DNA of 64,000 bases, from the NCBI GenBank assembly GCA_013399855.1, contig VXAY01000172.1, forward strand, positions 4,349,957-4,413,956, in the 5' to 3' direction. Source of the DNA: Oxyruncus cristatus. Taxonomy: Eukaryota; Chordata; Aves; Passeriformes; Cotingidae. Of this stretch, positions 37,691-49,579 are shown piece after piece. The notes beneath the pieces are model-generated. The model was not told where the DNA came from, did not search any database, and saw only the letters and a program-made list of their open reading frames with translations. The stretch's first letter is position 1. Every line of letters starts with the position of its first letter. Position numbers and translations under genes: made by a program.

Positions 37691-38590
37691 CTAGATTTAG
37701 ATCTGGGCTTTTCCCACCAGCAGCTGGAAGCGGTGTCTTGGCCATTCTAAACATACTTGTAGTTCAAAACAATTTAAATATAGACTGTGTGGTCACTGCT
37801 GTGGCCATCTTCCCACAGGAGACCTTTACCTGCACTTGGTGTGGAGGATTTTTTTTTTGGTGCCCATATAGTTGCTGTTAATCACATGAGCTATCCAGAT
37901 ACTTGATAACACACTCAGCTGCTCTTTTCCTAACCCGGTGGGTTTTTGTAGCTGTAAATAAAAATACCCACTTACAAATGTATGACTCTTCCAGTAAGTA
38001 CACATGTGTTTTACTCGTGTTTTCTGAGAGGTGTAATCGATATGCAATTAGCACTTTAAGACCAGTAGGTTGAGCAATGTCTTGTTTTTATGGTTTTGTC
38101 TGGGGAGTTTGGAAGTGATCTCGCAACTGTTCTCAGCATTTGTCGGAGCACAGTACAAAATAGGTGAAGGAAAGAAGGTTTCGTATTTTCCTGCTGCTTC
38201 TGTAACTCTGAGGTAAAACACAGCTGGAAAGCTGCTTAGCAGTGCTTAAGAGAGCAGTGGACAAAAAGAATCTCTGCCACAAAATACTACCTTGTAGTAA
38301 TTTAATGAAATGCAAGAATGTAGCTGAAATCTGCTTTTGGAAATGATTGAATATCACAAAGGGACACACATAGAAAATGTTGCAAACGTGTATATGCCTG
38401 TAAAATGGATACTACTACTCAGAGCAACATGTTGATTTGCTGTAAGATGTCATGGGGGTCAGAGAGAGATTCAACAGTTAAGAATTCCAGTTAGAAGCAA
38501 CGGAATTTATGTAATCGCTTGTCAAGAAGTTCAGTTAACAAAATCTGAGTGACACTGTAAACATTAACTTTTTCTTTCTGTTTTTGCCAG
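37691..38590 (+). other. KCNK2: End of KCNK2 intron 1 with splice acceptor
   Basis: AT-rich DNA without a coding frame. It ends in a pyrimidine-rich tract and the acceptor at 38,573-38,590 (tttctttctgtttttgccag). A 24-base motif at 38,056-38,079 recurs almost unchanged at 39,028-39,050, on the other side of exon 2. Confidence 0.85.
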
Positions 38591-38901
38591 TGGCGGCACC
38601 TGACTTGCTGGATCCCAAATCGGCCACTCAAAACTCCAAACCAAGATTATCATTTTCCACCAAGCCTACCGTGCTCGCTTCACGGGAGGAAAACGATTCA
38701 GCTATTAATGTTATGAAATGGAAGACAGTCTCAACAATTTTTCTGGTGGTAGTCGTGTATTTAATAATTGGAGCAACAGTATTTAAAGCCCTGGAGCAGC
38801 CTCATGAGACCTCCCAGAGAACCACCATTGTGATTCAGAAGCAGACGTTTGTATCTCAGCATTCCTGTGTGAATGCAACAGAGCTTGATGAACTGATTCA
38901 G
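38591..38901 (+). CDS. KCNK2: KCNK2 (TREK-1) exon 2: N-terminus, first membrane segment, cap
   Basis: This exon encodes the start of TREK-1, the mechano-, lipid-, heat- and pH-gated background K+ channel of the plasma membrane. In 411-residue numbering it covers residues 1-104 (first codon split with the previous exon): cytoplasmic tail from [20 protein letters not shown], transmembrane helix 1 around residues 46-68 ([20 protein letters not shown]), then the extracellular cap. Visible are His72, one of the two extracellular pH-sensing histidines; Cys93, which forms the dimer disulfide at the cap; and the N-glycosylation sequon N95-A-T. The acceptor tttttgccag and donor cag|gtaatc are good, and the 311-nt length fits the family. 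Identity to human is very high, and paralogues KCNK10 and KCNK4 differ in this region. Intron retention would add 30 residues before a stop ending at 38,991. Confidence 0.97.
38713..38715 (+). promoter_or_regulatory. KCNK2: Internal start codon Met42 (alternative translation initiation)
   Basis: The ATG of N-V-M-K-W-K lies directly before the first membrane helix, with G at -3 and A at +4. In mammals this methionine (Met57 in the 426-residue isoform) is used by leaky scanning to make an N-terminally shortened TREK-1 with altered ion selectivity. The codon and a usable context are kept here; that it is used in this species is inference. Confidence 0.6.
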
Positions 38902-41900
38902 GTAATCCATACCAAACCCTTGTCACCATGCCTTAGAGGAACAAATTATACATGGCAGTACTACAGTGATAAGGGGCAAAAACCTATGTAAGCAAAACTC
39001 TGTATTGGCCAAGTCATGTAACAAGCGTTAAGACCAGAAGTTGAGCAATGGCATTTTCATGCAAAGCCTCATGGTTGAAAAGCTATTGCTATTTTTAGGT
39101 CCAATATGTAGACAGCCTTTTTACTGAAGCCTCCCATTATGCTAATTAAATGATTATTCATCAGCAATATATATAATTAATAGTTCACAAAGGAATTGGT
39201 GTATTGATTGTGCCTTACGAATTCTGTCAATATTTGAAGTGCCTAATTCTGAGGAAGAAACACCACCCATTGCCTTGAAGGACTTCTAATTTAATGTGAT
39301 TTCATCAGGTTAGCTTTCCTTCCAGCTGTATGTTTCTTTTTATTGATTTTGTTTTAAGTACAGGAAAGTACCATGGACTTCCTATTTTGATCTTCAATCT
39401 CAAACTTCTCCATTTCTTAAGGGCACATCCACAAATGATGTGCATTGGTGTGTTCCTACTAATATGACTTTACCCTTGCAGGTCACTTGCCTCAGAACCA
39501 TAGGAAATATTTATTTGCAGTGGCACAGAACCAGATTTAGAGTCTTATGAGTCCCACTCTAACTTAAATCTCATATTCTTAGGAATATCCAGTGGCACTG
39601 GGGGGGAACAGCAGGGAGGGGACTGCTAAAGAACATTGGTTTTGGGGATAAGAATGAAAGGTGAGGCTGGAGTTACCAAGAGTTAGCAAGGATTGACTCC
39701 TTCCTTAACAGTAGCCAAGGGGCTGTCTGGGTCTACAGAGCCTGAGATGAGACAGGGGAGAGCAGGAGTGGGTGGCCAGCATCCAGACCCTGGTGAGCAG
39801 GAGCTCTGGAGCGTGCCAGTTGCATGGGCAGCAAAGCTTTCTGGAGGTGTTTTTTGGCAGCAGATATAGCTGGGAGTTTAGAAATTGATTTTACCTCTCT
39901 AGACTGATCTGCCTTGAGCATCAGCATGGATGTGGTTTTTCTTCAGTTTTAAATGCGGAGTTCTGATGTAGTGACTTATTTTTATGGTACGCTACTTCTG
40001 AATTTTAAAGGTAAGCTGGGAAAAAGCCTTGTTTATGATTTCTCACCTGCCCTGTTGCTAAAATGTGTTCCAAAACTGCTACCCTTTAAATGGCAGTCCT
40101 GTCTCCATGAATCTTGACTAGGCATGCCTGAGGAGATGTTGCAGATAGTAATTTCTATGCTGTGTAGTAACTATGTTTCAGTGGTTTTAACAGCAGAATG
40201 TGAGATAATCTTTCAGAGAAATATATAAGCACATTCTGATGAAAAATATCTCTTGTAGCTACTATAAATAGCCCCATATGAAATTTTTAGGTCAGATCCT
40301 GTACTTGTGAAGATAAAAAAAGAAATTTTGAAGCAATATTATCTTACATCATCTGTGAGATGGACCTTAAGGCAAAAACTGTTGAAGTTTGCTCTGGAGT
40401 ACTTAGATATTTTAGCATTTATGATTCTTTACCCAGAAGCACAGATTGATAATAAAAAACCACTTCATCAGCATTCAATGCGCATTTGATGTTCAGTGTA
40501 AAATAGTGCGTTTCAGTACAATCCTCAGAACTCAGATAACCGTATCGGTACTAGCTCCCATCTTCACTAGTGATCTTGGCATGACCAGAAAAACACAGGT
40601 GTGTGAAGCATGAGGATGTGACACAGTCTTCCACAGCACGTGCATGATGACAGACAGTTGTGGGAAGAGTTTGCTCTGCTTGTTGTAGGGCTAAATGAAA
40701 AACCTCATTTCTCCTTGTTCTCTTCTGCTTCTCTGTAAAGAAGAACACCACGACGTGGAGGTAGGAACGTGCTGTAACACTCCTTTTATAGCAGAGGAGT
40801 TGAGGCATAGGGTGCCCCTTTGGGTGCCTTTCTTCAAGCAGAATAACTGTTAATGAATTACACCAAGTTGTTTAAGGGCTGGGAAATTCTACTTGTCCAA
40901 AGTAAAATGGGAAAGCAATGGTAAAAGAGAACCTCAAATTAATTTTTCCCAGTCTAGGATGCTATCTTAAACATGGTGGTCATATTTCTTCCCTAGTTAC
41001 CACTTTGTCACAGAAGCTAAATTACTGGAATACATTTTGTCACTCTGGGTTTTTCTCTGACTGCTATTACAATATAATGCAGTGTTTCTTCAGTTTTTTT
41101 TGACGTCTATATGAATAAAAATAAACTGTGCGTGCAAGGAAAAAGTAAATGATATTTAAGAATTCACTAAAAGCTATAAAACTGAAAATTAATATGTACT
41201 AGAGTAGAAGGAAGCTGAAATGATTAGTGTGTGTGAAGAAAATTACAGAGCTTACAGTATGTAATGTCTTCTTTAATCAAGCATTTACCTTGAGTCAAAC
41301 TATAATGAAAGTCATTATAAACTTTTCCTTTTGAACTCAGTGTCCTGGGAATCCAGGAGCTGGTTTGGCCCTGTTTCATGCTAGTCATTGCTCAAGGTGT
41401 TTTTCATGCCAGTCTTCTTCAAGCCATTTAATCCTTACTCAGAAGCAGGCTTGATTATCCCAAGACTGTCCACTGGCAGTATGATATGTGGTAGCTTAGT
41501 CAGGTGAGCACACTGGAGAGATTAGTTGGAGAGCACAATTCCAATAAAAATAAATGTGCAAGTGGAATGACAGTCCAGTTTCTCTAGCACACAGGAGCCA
41601 AAATCTTCCTTTTGTTGTAAACCTGTTCACAAAAGAATTAAGTCTTGTTTCTATGAATACACATAGGATAGTGAATTTTTTCTTCTTGTCTTCTCCGTTC
41701 TTATTTTATCTCACCAATCACCAAACCCCCTCCTAGTACAACAATATATACTATTGGGAACTTTTCAGCACACACAATTTTATTCCCTGGGTTTGGAATT
41801 CCTGAAATTTTTTATTGTCACATTGATCCTATGGCTCCTCTAGGTGCAGTAGATGAGAATTATACTTTTATAGACTTCATATATTTTATACAGATGTAAA

Positions 41901-42735
41901 ATATGGGGCATTGGAGAGCTGCTATGCAGCATAGAAAATGTGCAAAGGTAATGAAATCGAGTGCTCTGATGACGGCAGCCAAATAGCTTCAGCTGCCTCA
42001 GAAAAATTACCTGGGTGTTCTTCATAACCTTTCAACCCAGTCAAGCAGCATTGTTCCTGTGTTGACAAAGAAGTGGTCTTCATGACCTTCTCTGTCTGTG
42101 ACTTCCATGACCCAGTGTTGCAAATCTCTCTGTCTAAAACACTTCAGTTACTTGTTGCCTCACACAATATATGTGCAAGGAACAGCAACAATATATGACC
42201 CTGAGAGGTATATCCAGGTATGTAATTATTTTGAGATTTTGTGAGCACTTCTATTTAGTACCATATTAAAAATGTGCAAAAATCATGCAGATCGTACCTG
42301 TACACCAAAGAAGCCATTTTTTTCAGGCAGTTTTGACTACTTTTGCTGTAGCCAGAAGCCAATATTAACAACAGTATTAAGTGGATCACTGCATACTGTA
42401 CCAAATGGTGCTGAGGTGGGCAGTGCATGGCATTCACCGCTGGTATATCTAAATCTACAACTAGAGAAACATCCCAGGAGGGAAGCCTGTGGAATTATCA
42501 ACACTGCCTTGGTGAGTCTAATGAGAATACAACAGAGCAGCAAGTTGTGCACGGTCTGGTGTTAAACTTTGGTTTTTTAAAGTTTTAGTTGGAAGGTCTC
42601 AAAAGGATCTCAGTTATTAACAGATGAGAAAACGTTGGTTTGGTGAAGGTTATGTATGATATAGAATACACTATAAAGCTGTAGAAAGGGATGTGATCAG
42701 ATATTTTGCTACTATTTTTTCTTTTGGAAGAAGAA

Positions 42736-42783
42736 CACTCTACAATTCATCCACTCTACAATTCATCCACTCTACAATTCATC
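42736..42783. repeat. Three perfect tandem copies of a 16-mer
   Basis: CACTCTACAATTCATC is repeated three times without a mismatch within KCNK2 intron 2. Perfect identity suggests a recent expansion, and the copy number may be polymorphic. Confidence 0.95.
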
Positions 42784-43439
42784 ATGAATGGTATTTTGGT
42801 TTCTCTGTCTATGCCTCAACTTGGCCCTGCCATGCAATGCGAAGTAATTGTCAGGTGACAGAATAAAAGAGTAAATGTAGTTCAGACTGTGTGGATTTAA
42901 TGTATATGTGACCAAATATACGAACCTGATCTTCACATACTCTAGGCATTTTTCTACATCTTGTGTCTAAGTTTTTCCCCCGCCACTGAGCTTTTTGTTG
43001 GCAGAAGCTGATAGAAATCTGGGAGTAATGCAGCTACACACACACTCAAGTAACCATAAGCATTAAACAATGAAATAATTCTCTAAATGGAGCACTTGTA
43101 TCTAATTATTTCAATCTAATTCTAAGTTTCTTTTCGTTTCTTGACTGTTCCCTATAGCAAGCTTGCCACTAAGCATTTGAAATGATAGAGACAGTTTCTA
43201 AACTCAGATGCACAAAGTGTATTGCCAAGTATCTAGCAAAATTTCCTGCTGCATTTATGCACCTGTCCATCGTAGCGAATGTAAAGAGACCTTAGGTTGC
43301 ATTGCTGATGTTCAGGTTGCGGTCACATACTCCTGCAAAGCCACAAAGTACTTGTGTCTACCTTCATGTCATCTCCTGGGGTTGTCTCTGGGAGCAGGTG
43401 AGCCTGCTGAACATGTTATCCAGTGACTTCATGAAGTTG

Positions 43440-43522
43440 TCATTATTGTTTCACACACCTCATGCTCTCTATAGGTTCACGAAGATCCTATAGAGGAAAT
43501 GAGGTGCATGAAATAACAATGA
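43440..43522. other. 83-nt near-perfect hairpin (36-bp arms, 11-nt loop)
   Basis: The arm 43,440-43,475 is the reverse complement of 43,487-43,522 at 29 of 36 positions, around an 11-base loop. As + strand RNA, two of the seven mismatches become G-U pairs (31 of 36 paired); as - strand RNA, four do (33 of 36). The size and long stem resemble a microRNA precursor, and it sits in an intron of an expressed gene. A small palindromic MITE-like transposon remnant is the main alternative. I do not recognise a known microRNA in either arm. It lacks coding potential. Confidence 0.6.
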
Positions 43523-46450
43523 ATTTGCTTTTTCCTCACCCAGAATTCCTGTTGTTTCTAGGACGTAAGGATGTGACCAATATTGTGGGATGTCTTGGCA
43601 ATGGCAGGCAACTGTTTGTCCTCCTGCCAAAGAAAAAGCTGATTGAAAAAAAAAGAGAAGAGAGCTTTCTATGTAAATATCACCCAATTATGTATTGTGC
43701 AGCAATTATTTGTTTATGTTGAACTTTTTAAACCAAAATGGAAAAAAGTTTCCTTTTAATATCCAGTCATCAAGTTGGTTTGTGTATTATTTTCACATGC
43801 AAAAATAGGTAATAAGAAAAATCTCACTTATATTATTTTAAATACTTAGAATGTCCTGGTAAGCTAGTGTGAATTACTATTGTTATCTTACAGAGTAAAT
43901 TCTGAAAATTAATGAAGAGTTTTCAAGTAAAGGTACAAAGAAACATAATAATGGAACATACTAAATTTTTGGTTCCTTTAGCAGAAAAATCCTTCAAATA
44001 TATTTGTTCTGAAAATCCTAAGAAGTGGAAAAACACAATTACACTAAACTGCACAATCTTTTAATGTGTTCCAAGTGTTGTATGTGGTAACTCTTGTCTT
44101 ATAAAGCCTCTGTTTTGAAATCTGAACAAGTTTTCAGAATACTGCATCAAGCTGTCTCAGCACTAATATTTTTGTAGAGTTTTAAGTCCAACCCCTGTCA
44201 GGGTATGTGGCTTCTTCTGAAAACTGAATGCCCACAAAAATGTGCTTGCATTTAAAACAAACAAAGAAAAAAGAATTAATGAACCAGCAGGATTAGCTGA
44301 ATTGACCTTGATCCCACAAGTTGAGCTCCTTGGGTCCTCTGTGGGCTTGTGGTCAACATGGGGAGAAGAACTCTCTGTGCAAGGGTCCTCAGTCGTGTGC
44401 CATGCCTGTTTTCACCTTACATTTGCATGAGCTGCATTCTCCCTTTTCTTTCCATTCATCTCTTAGATTGTGAATGAGACCATTTTTTTTTTTTTTTGAA
44501 ATTTCCCTCGAGGAAAAAAGCAGCTTTTTTCTTTATCTCTCTCGAGGAAGCCTGACATAGTTATGAATGACATGGAAGCAATGCTTTTTTTCATCAAACT
44601 GGCATCACCAGAATGTCATAATGTCTTCTTAGGTGACTAATTTATAAAGATATTTTACTTTAAAGTATGTGTTTGCTGTGGCTTAATTTTTATAGTTGAA
44701 GGTAGGTAGCTACAGAAAGTTGCACCTCCACCAGTAGGTGATTTTGTGTCTCTTTCATAGGCTTTTTTACAACTTGCATTGTAGCTCCAAGAAAATTATT
44801 TTGGAAGAAAATAATTTTTCAGGGATATGTTGTTTCATTTGAACCATATAAGCTCTGTGAGCTGCATTTCCCTGCTTATGTAGAAAACTGTTAAAATAAA
44901 GAAGTGTAAATCCTTTCTCTCCCAGACATTAGAAGGTATTTGAGCTTGCTGTACTATTTTGTAGATTCAAAGATCTTTTTTTCAGTAAACCCCAAAATTT
45001 ATTTAGACAAAATTAAAATTTAAAAGCTAAACCTATTAAGCTCGAATTAAATTTTATTAATTCTTTGAATCATAACATTTATAGACATTTTCAGTACTAT
45101 GAGCTGTAGCTTATGGGTCCTCTAAGCAGGAACTTTTTGAAGGAGTTTGAATGTACCAGTTTAAACCCTAAATGTTCTTAGTCTCTTCCTTTTGCAATTC
45201 CTTACAGCCTGCCCAAAAGGAAGCAGGAACCATCCCTTGTCTGGATCCTAACATCACGCAGCAATTTATGCTTTTTAAACCTTAAAACCTTGATAAGATT
45301 GATAGACCAGCATAAAAGAAATTGATGCTGCAGAATACTTTATTTATTTGTCTTGGGATGCAAAATACCCCTGCATCAGTTTTTTAATGTACCATCTGCA
45401 TTTCAGACATGAAGCTTATGATAAATTGCAAACACCAGTAGCAGAGCTGCCTGTTAATGGTGTTTTCTGGACAATGAAAAATGAAATTAAGCACTTTTAA
45501 AGTAGTTAAAACATGCAGTGCAGGAACTGTAGTTTGAGTTGATAGCCTGCGCATATGTCTGTCCTTAGTAAGGTATCTGCCCATCACAGCCCTCAAGCTT
45601 ATGTACTCTTAACTCTAAATACCCTGGTAGTCCTAACTGGTACAGTAAGATCCTGTTTTTCTTTTCCTCTTGCTGTGTCTGTGTTTCCTTTTTGCTTCAC
45701 TCTTGTCAGAAATAAATGTTCTAATGCTGCTGTCTCCTTCCAAAATAAAGCCCCCCTCCCCCCCTACCCCAGTTCTACCTTTATCCTCAGACCACAGAAA
45801 TATTTACTAAATGAAAGATCTCTGTGAAAGAGCTTTGATCACAACCTTCACCAGACCTGTCCTCCACCTGCTGTGGTGGAGCCTGGAGGGGTTGTAGAAG
45901 CCCATGGGTTTTATGTACTCCTTCCTTAGGTTCCTCCTGTCCTATCTTAGAGCCAGATCCCCTTTTCTGGCTCTGTACTCAGCTCCCAGAGGGAGGGAAT
46001 TTTTGTCAAGCTTTCTGTTGCCTGGGAGCATTCCCTCCAGGGACAGGACATGTCCCTTTTCTGTAGTTATTTCCTGCATGGTGGTTAAACCCAAAGAATT
46101 TTTTTGAAGTGGTTTTTATCCTTCACAAGCTTAAGAAAAAAAAAATATAATTTTTTTGAGGAGAATAACAAATAAATTCTAACAGCCCTTGTCACTTCTT
46201 TGTTCAAGAAGATTGGTTTCAAACTTTTTTTACCGCTTCTGGTGTTGAGGCCCTTAAAGATCACATTTACTTCAGATGAACAGTTTTATAGGGACCTGGA
46301 ACTTACCTAGGCTGATTTCATCTGAATGACAGCTTTTGGCTTAGAAAGGGTGGCAGATATGACTCATTAGTAAGTCAGTCCTGCTGAACAGCTGTTTGCA
46401 TAATTCTGCCAGTCTGTAGTTTCAAGAAGCAAAGCTTTCTTCCCTGAACC

Positions 46451-46490
46451 TGTATGTATACATACATACATACATACGTATGCACACACA
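46451..46490. repeat. CATA/TGTA microsatellite
   Basis: tgtatgtata is followed by tandem cata units, then cgtatg and a short CA run. It is an ordinary simple repeat in KCNK2 intron 2. Confidence 0.9.
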
Positions 46491-49471
46491 GAGAATTTAT
46501 GTACATACAAGGTTTGTTATGCTTATTCAGAAATAATGTTTTTCAGTATCTGTTTCTACATGTTTTTTGTTCAAGTAGGTCATGAAAGAGGGTGAAAACA
46601 GTTTTTTAATTCTTACACATGTGAGGTTACTAGTCTCCAGTGTAGAGCAGAGTCATATGTTATACAATCTAAAAAGAACAACAAGGAGTCACAGAATTAT
46701 AATACGTCATTGCAATCTCTTTCAACATCAAGACCCAAAAGTCTGTGCTTTTGGAGGCTGGAGAGTTGTTTGCTAGGTGTCAAAAGCATCCTGGTGTGCC
46801 TCTGAACTAAGAAATAGGATTTCCATTCTTTGTGAACAAAAGCTGAAATAAAAACACATGACTTGTGCAGTAGCTGGGCCATATGTGAAATATCTTTATC
46901 CTTTAGAGTGAGAGTGCCCTTGTCAAATGGCAACAGAGCAGTGAAGGAAGAAATCCAGGCTGAGAAATGTTTTCAGAAACTTTGAGATGTATCTGACTTT
47001 TTGACATCGCTTGGTAAGTGATTGCCAGGAAGCACAAGCTAACTCATGCCAAACTGGGTAAAAAAAGAAAGCACACTCTGGATTTTATCAGAAGCATAAT
47101 TTAAGGTGCTTCTATTTTAATATTTCAATAGTAGAGCTGAAAGTAATGAGTGTTGTGTTACATCATTTCATAAAAGTAAAGTGACTGGAAGGTGGTACAA
47201 AAACATTTATTCAGAGCCTGGTGTGGAACAAGTTGATGAGCATTAGACTGACTGGTTTGACACATACTTACTTCTGCCTGATTTCCATGTGAGACAACAG
47301 TTGACTACCAGAGGGTAGCCTTCACACTTTATAACCTCCTCTTACTTCTCCTGTGTCTCTGTAGAACCCTGCCTAGAGAATGTAGCTCTATGGCCAACAG
47401 GCTGGCTTTTGTCAGTCATTTCCATTGACTCCTTGCAGGGTCAGAGGACCAGAGGATGAAATCCCTGACCTAGAATTGTCTTCTCTTTGAAAGACTGTTT
47501 TTATCTCTAGTTTTGACAGAAGTCACAATATTCTGTGTCTTAATCTGCAAAGGGTAGTTCAGCATGGCCTCTACAGACAGATGCCTACATGAATACAGGG
47601 ATCTGATAATACAAAACTATGCAATGTATTTACCAGGAAGTGTCTCTAGATTATATAGGAAATGAAAAACTGACATTCAATTAAAATGTGATTTATACTG
47701 TCACTCTCCTTTTCCCAGTGCTCTGATTTCAACAGAAAAATTATGGTGTGAAAGCAGTGCTTGTGTGTTTTTGGAGCTCAGGTCCTGTTTTTGAAAGAAA
47801 GGCAGGTCATGCCTGGCCTGTCCACTCTGGGCTCAATATCTCTGCCTCTTTTCTCTGATACTCCACTAAAGCTTGTTCCCAAATATGACTGCAAAGCCGG
47901 GTAGTTTGGATGTGTGAGCGTAGTACAAGTGAGGGCATAGTACACAGCTAGCCTAAGAATTCACGTAACCTAAAAAATGGGAATGAAGTTTCTAAAGTTT
48001 TTAAATATTCCAAAATTTTATCTCAATTCTCTTCATCATGAAAAAAAAGGCCTTGTTTTCCACCATTATGAAGACAATTAAGGAAGAAAAACATATTACT
48101 CTTAGTGTAACCTTACAATAGTATTCTTAAAATCATTGCCCATAGAGCCCTTAATTGGGTACCATGTGCTGGTTGACCACTCCTCTTCTCAGTCCTCAGT
48201 CATCTCATATGAAATAAGTACTAGACAAAGGCTCTGGAAGAAGGTAAGGCAAGTGAAATAATTACATAGTTTAAGAATTTAAACTGTCCACTGTCCACAT
48301 CCCTGTTCTGAATCTGACTGGTTCTGTACTGCTGAAGCAAAACTGATTTTTAAGTAAGAATTTAGTTTGTATATGGATTAAAAAAGAGAAAAACTAGAAA
48401 AATTGCTTCTGGGGAGGTCAGTTAACTTTAATACTGTAAAACAACATTGATGATTCCAGAAGTTCCTGTGTTAAGATCACACAAAGTATTTAAAGGCTGC
48501 AACATATGATGACTGCATAGATTATATAGAGTTTTCATGCTTCTGCCTGAAGATTCAAAATGCACAGAGTTACTGTCGCTATTGTGTCAGTTAGGATAAG
48601 CCAAAGGTCTGAAGTGACAGAAAGAAGTTAGGAAGGAAGAGAGAAAAGAGTAGCATGCCAGACTTATGACAAATGAAGTGGTTGTGTTTGCTCTAGTAGT
48701 AAGGCATCAGTCAAGAAAAAAGGCTGAAGACTGAGAATAAAAGTGGCAGAGAATTGAATCTGACAGCACTGACAGTGAATAATAGCATGTTACTTGCAGG
48801 CTAAGGCTGAGACCTATGTCCGTAGTGAATTTAGTGAAACTAGATGCCTGAGCTTGGGTTTTTATTCCAGGCTAGGAACGTGTTAATATCCAGTCTTCCA
48901 GGTAAGTTTATGCTGGGGACATAGTCAAGAAGAAGGTGCTACTCTGAAATTAGTGCCCCGAGTTGTACGTATGTTAGGAGTTACATGATACATTATTTTC
49001 TTTTGAAATTGTTTTCTTGGGAATAGTCTTAGATGGGAATCTTCTCATGGTTGCTGACCAAACTAAGAAGAAAAGTTGTCCTCTGATCCAAAGAACTGAA
49101 TGTGCAGTTACTCCTCCCAAAAAATCTATGGGCAACATTCAAAGACTTTATGACACAGTAGTATTGATCTCAGTGAAAGAGCAACCTGATTTAAACAAAA
49201 TAGCAACCTTACCCATCTGTCAGCCTTGTTATTAAAGAAGACTTACAGAAGACTCTGAAGGAAAATAATGCAGCAGCTTTGTTAAGATTTAAGTGTGGCT
49301 TCTCACAAACATGTTTACTGTGCAGGAGAAAGCACAATAGTGTGTGTTTGGGAACAATAATCCAGTGATGATGAAGGCATCATCTGGCCCTTTATGACTA
49401 AAACTATGTTTAAAACAATCAGTAAGGTAAATCAGTAAATGTACAAAGAAATTCAATGAGAAATACTAGCA

Positions 49472-49579
49472 ATAAAAAGTTACTTATGTGCAATATTCAG
49501 CAGATTTGTTTAAACAGGTGAATATATAAAAAGTTACTTATGTGCAATATTCAGCAGATTTGTTTAAGTAGGTGAATAT
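49472..49579. repeat. Tandem duplication, 2 x 54 bp
   Basis: The segment starting ataaaaagttacttatgtgc at 49,472 is repeated at 49,526. The two 54-base copies differ at two bases (taaacagg against taagtagg). This is a recent local duplication in KCNK2 intron 2. Confidence 0.95.

Noticed and set aside
36896..37754. Frames of 200-270 codons on both strands across the CpG island
   Set aside because: They arise from GC-rich composition and run through 298 unresolved bases, so most of their length is unknown sequence. They show no domain and overlap each other in several frames.
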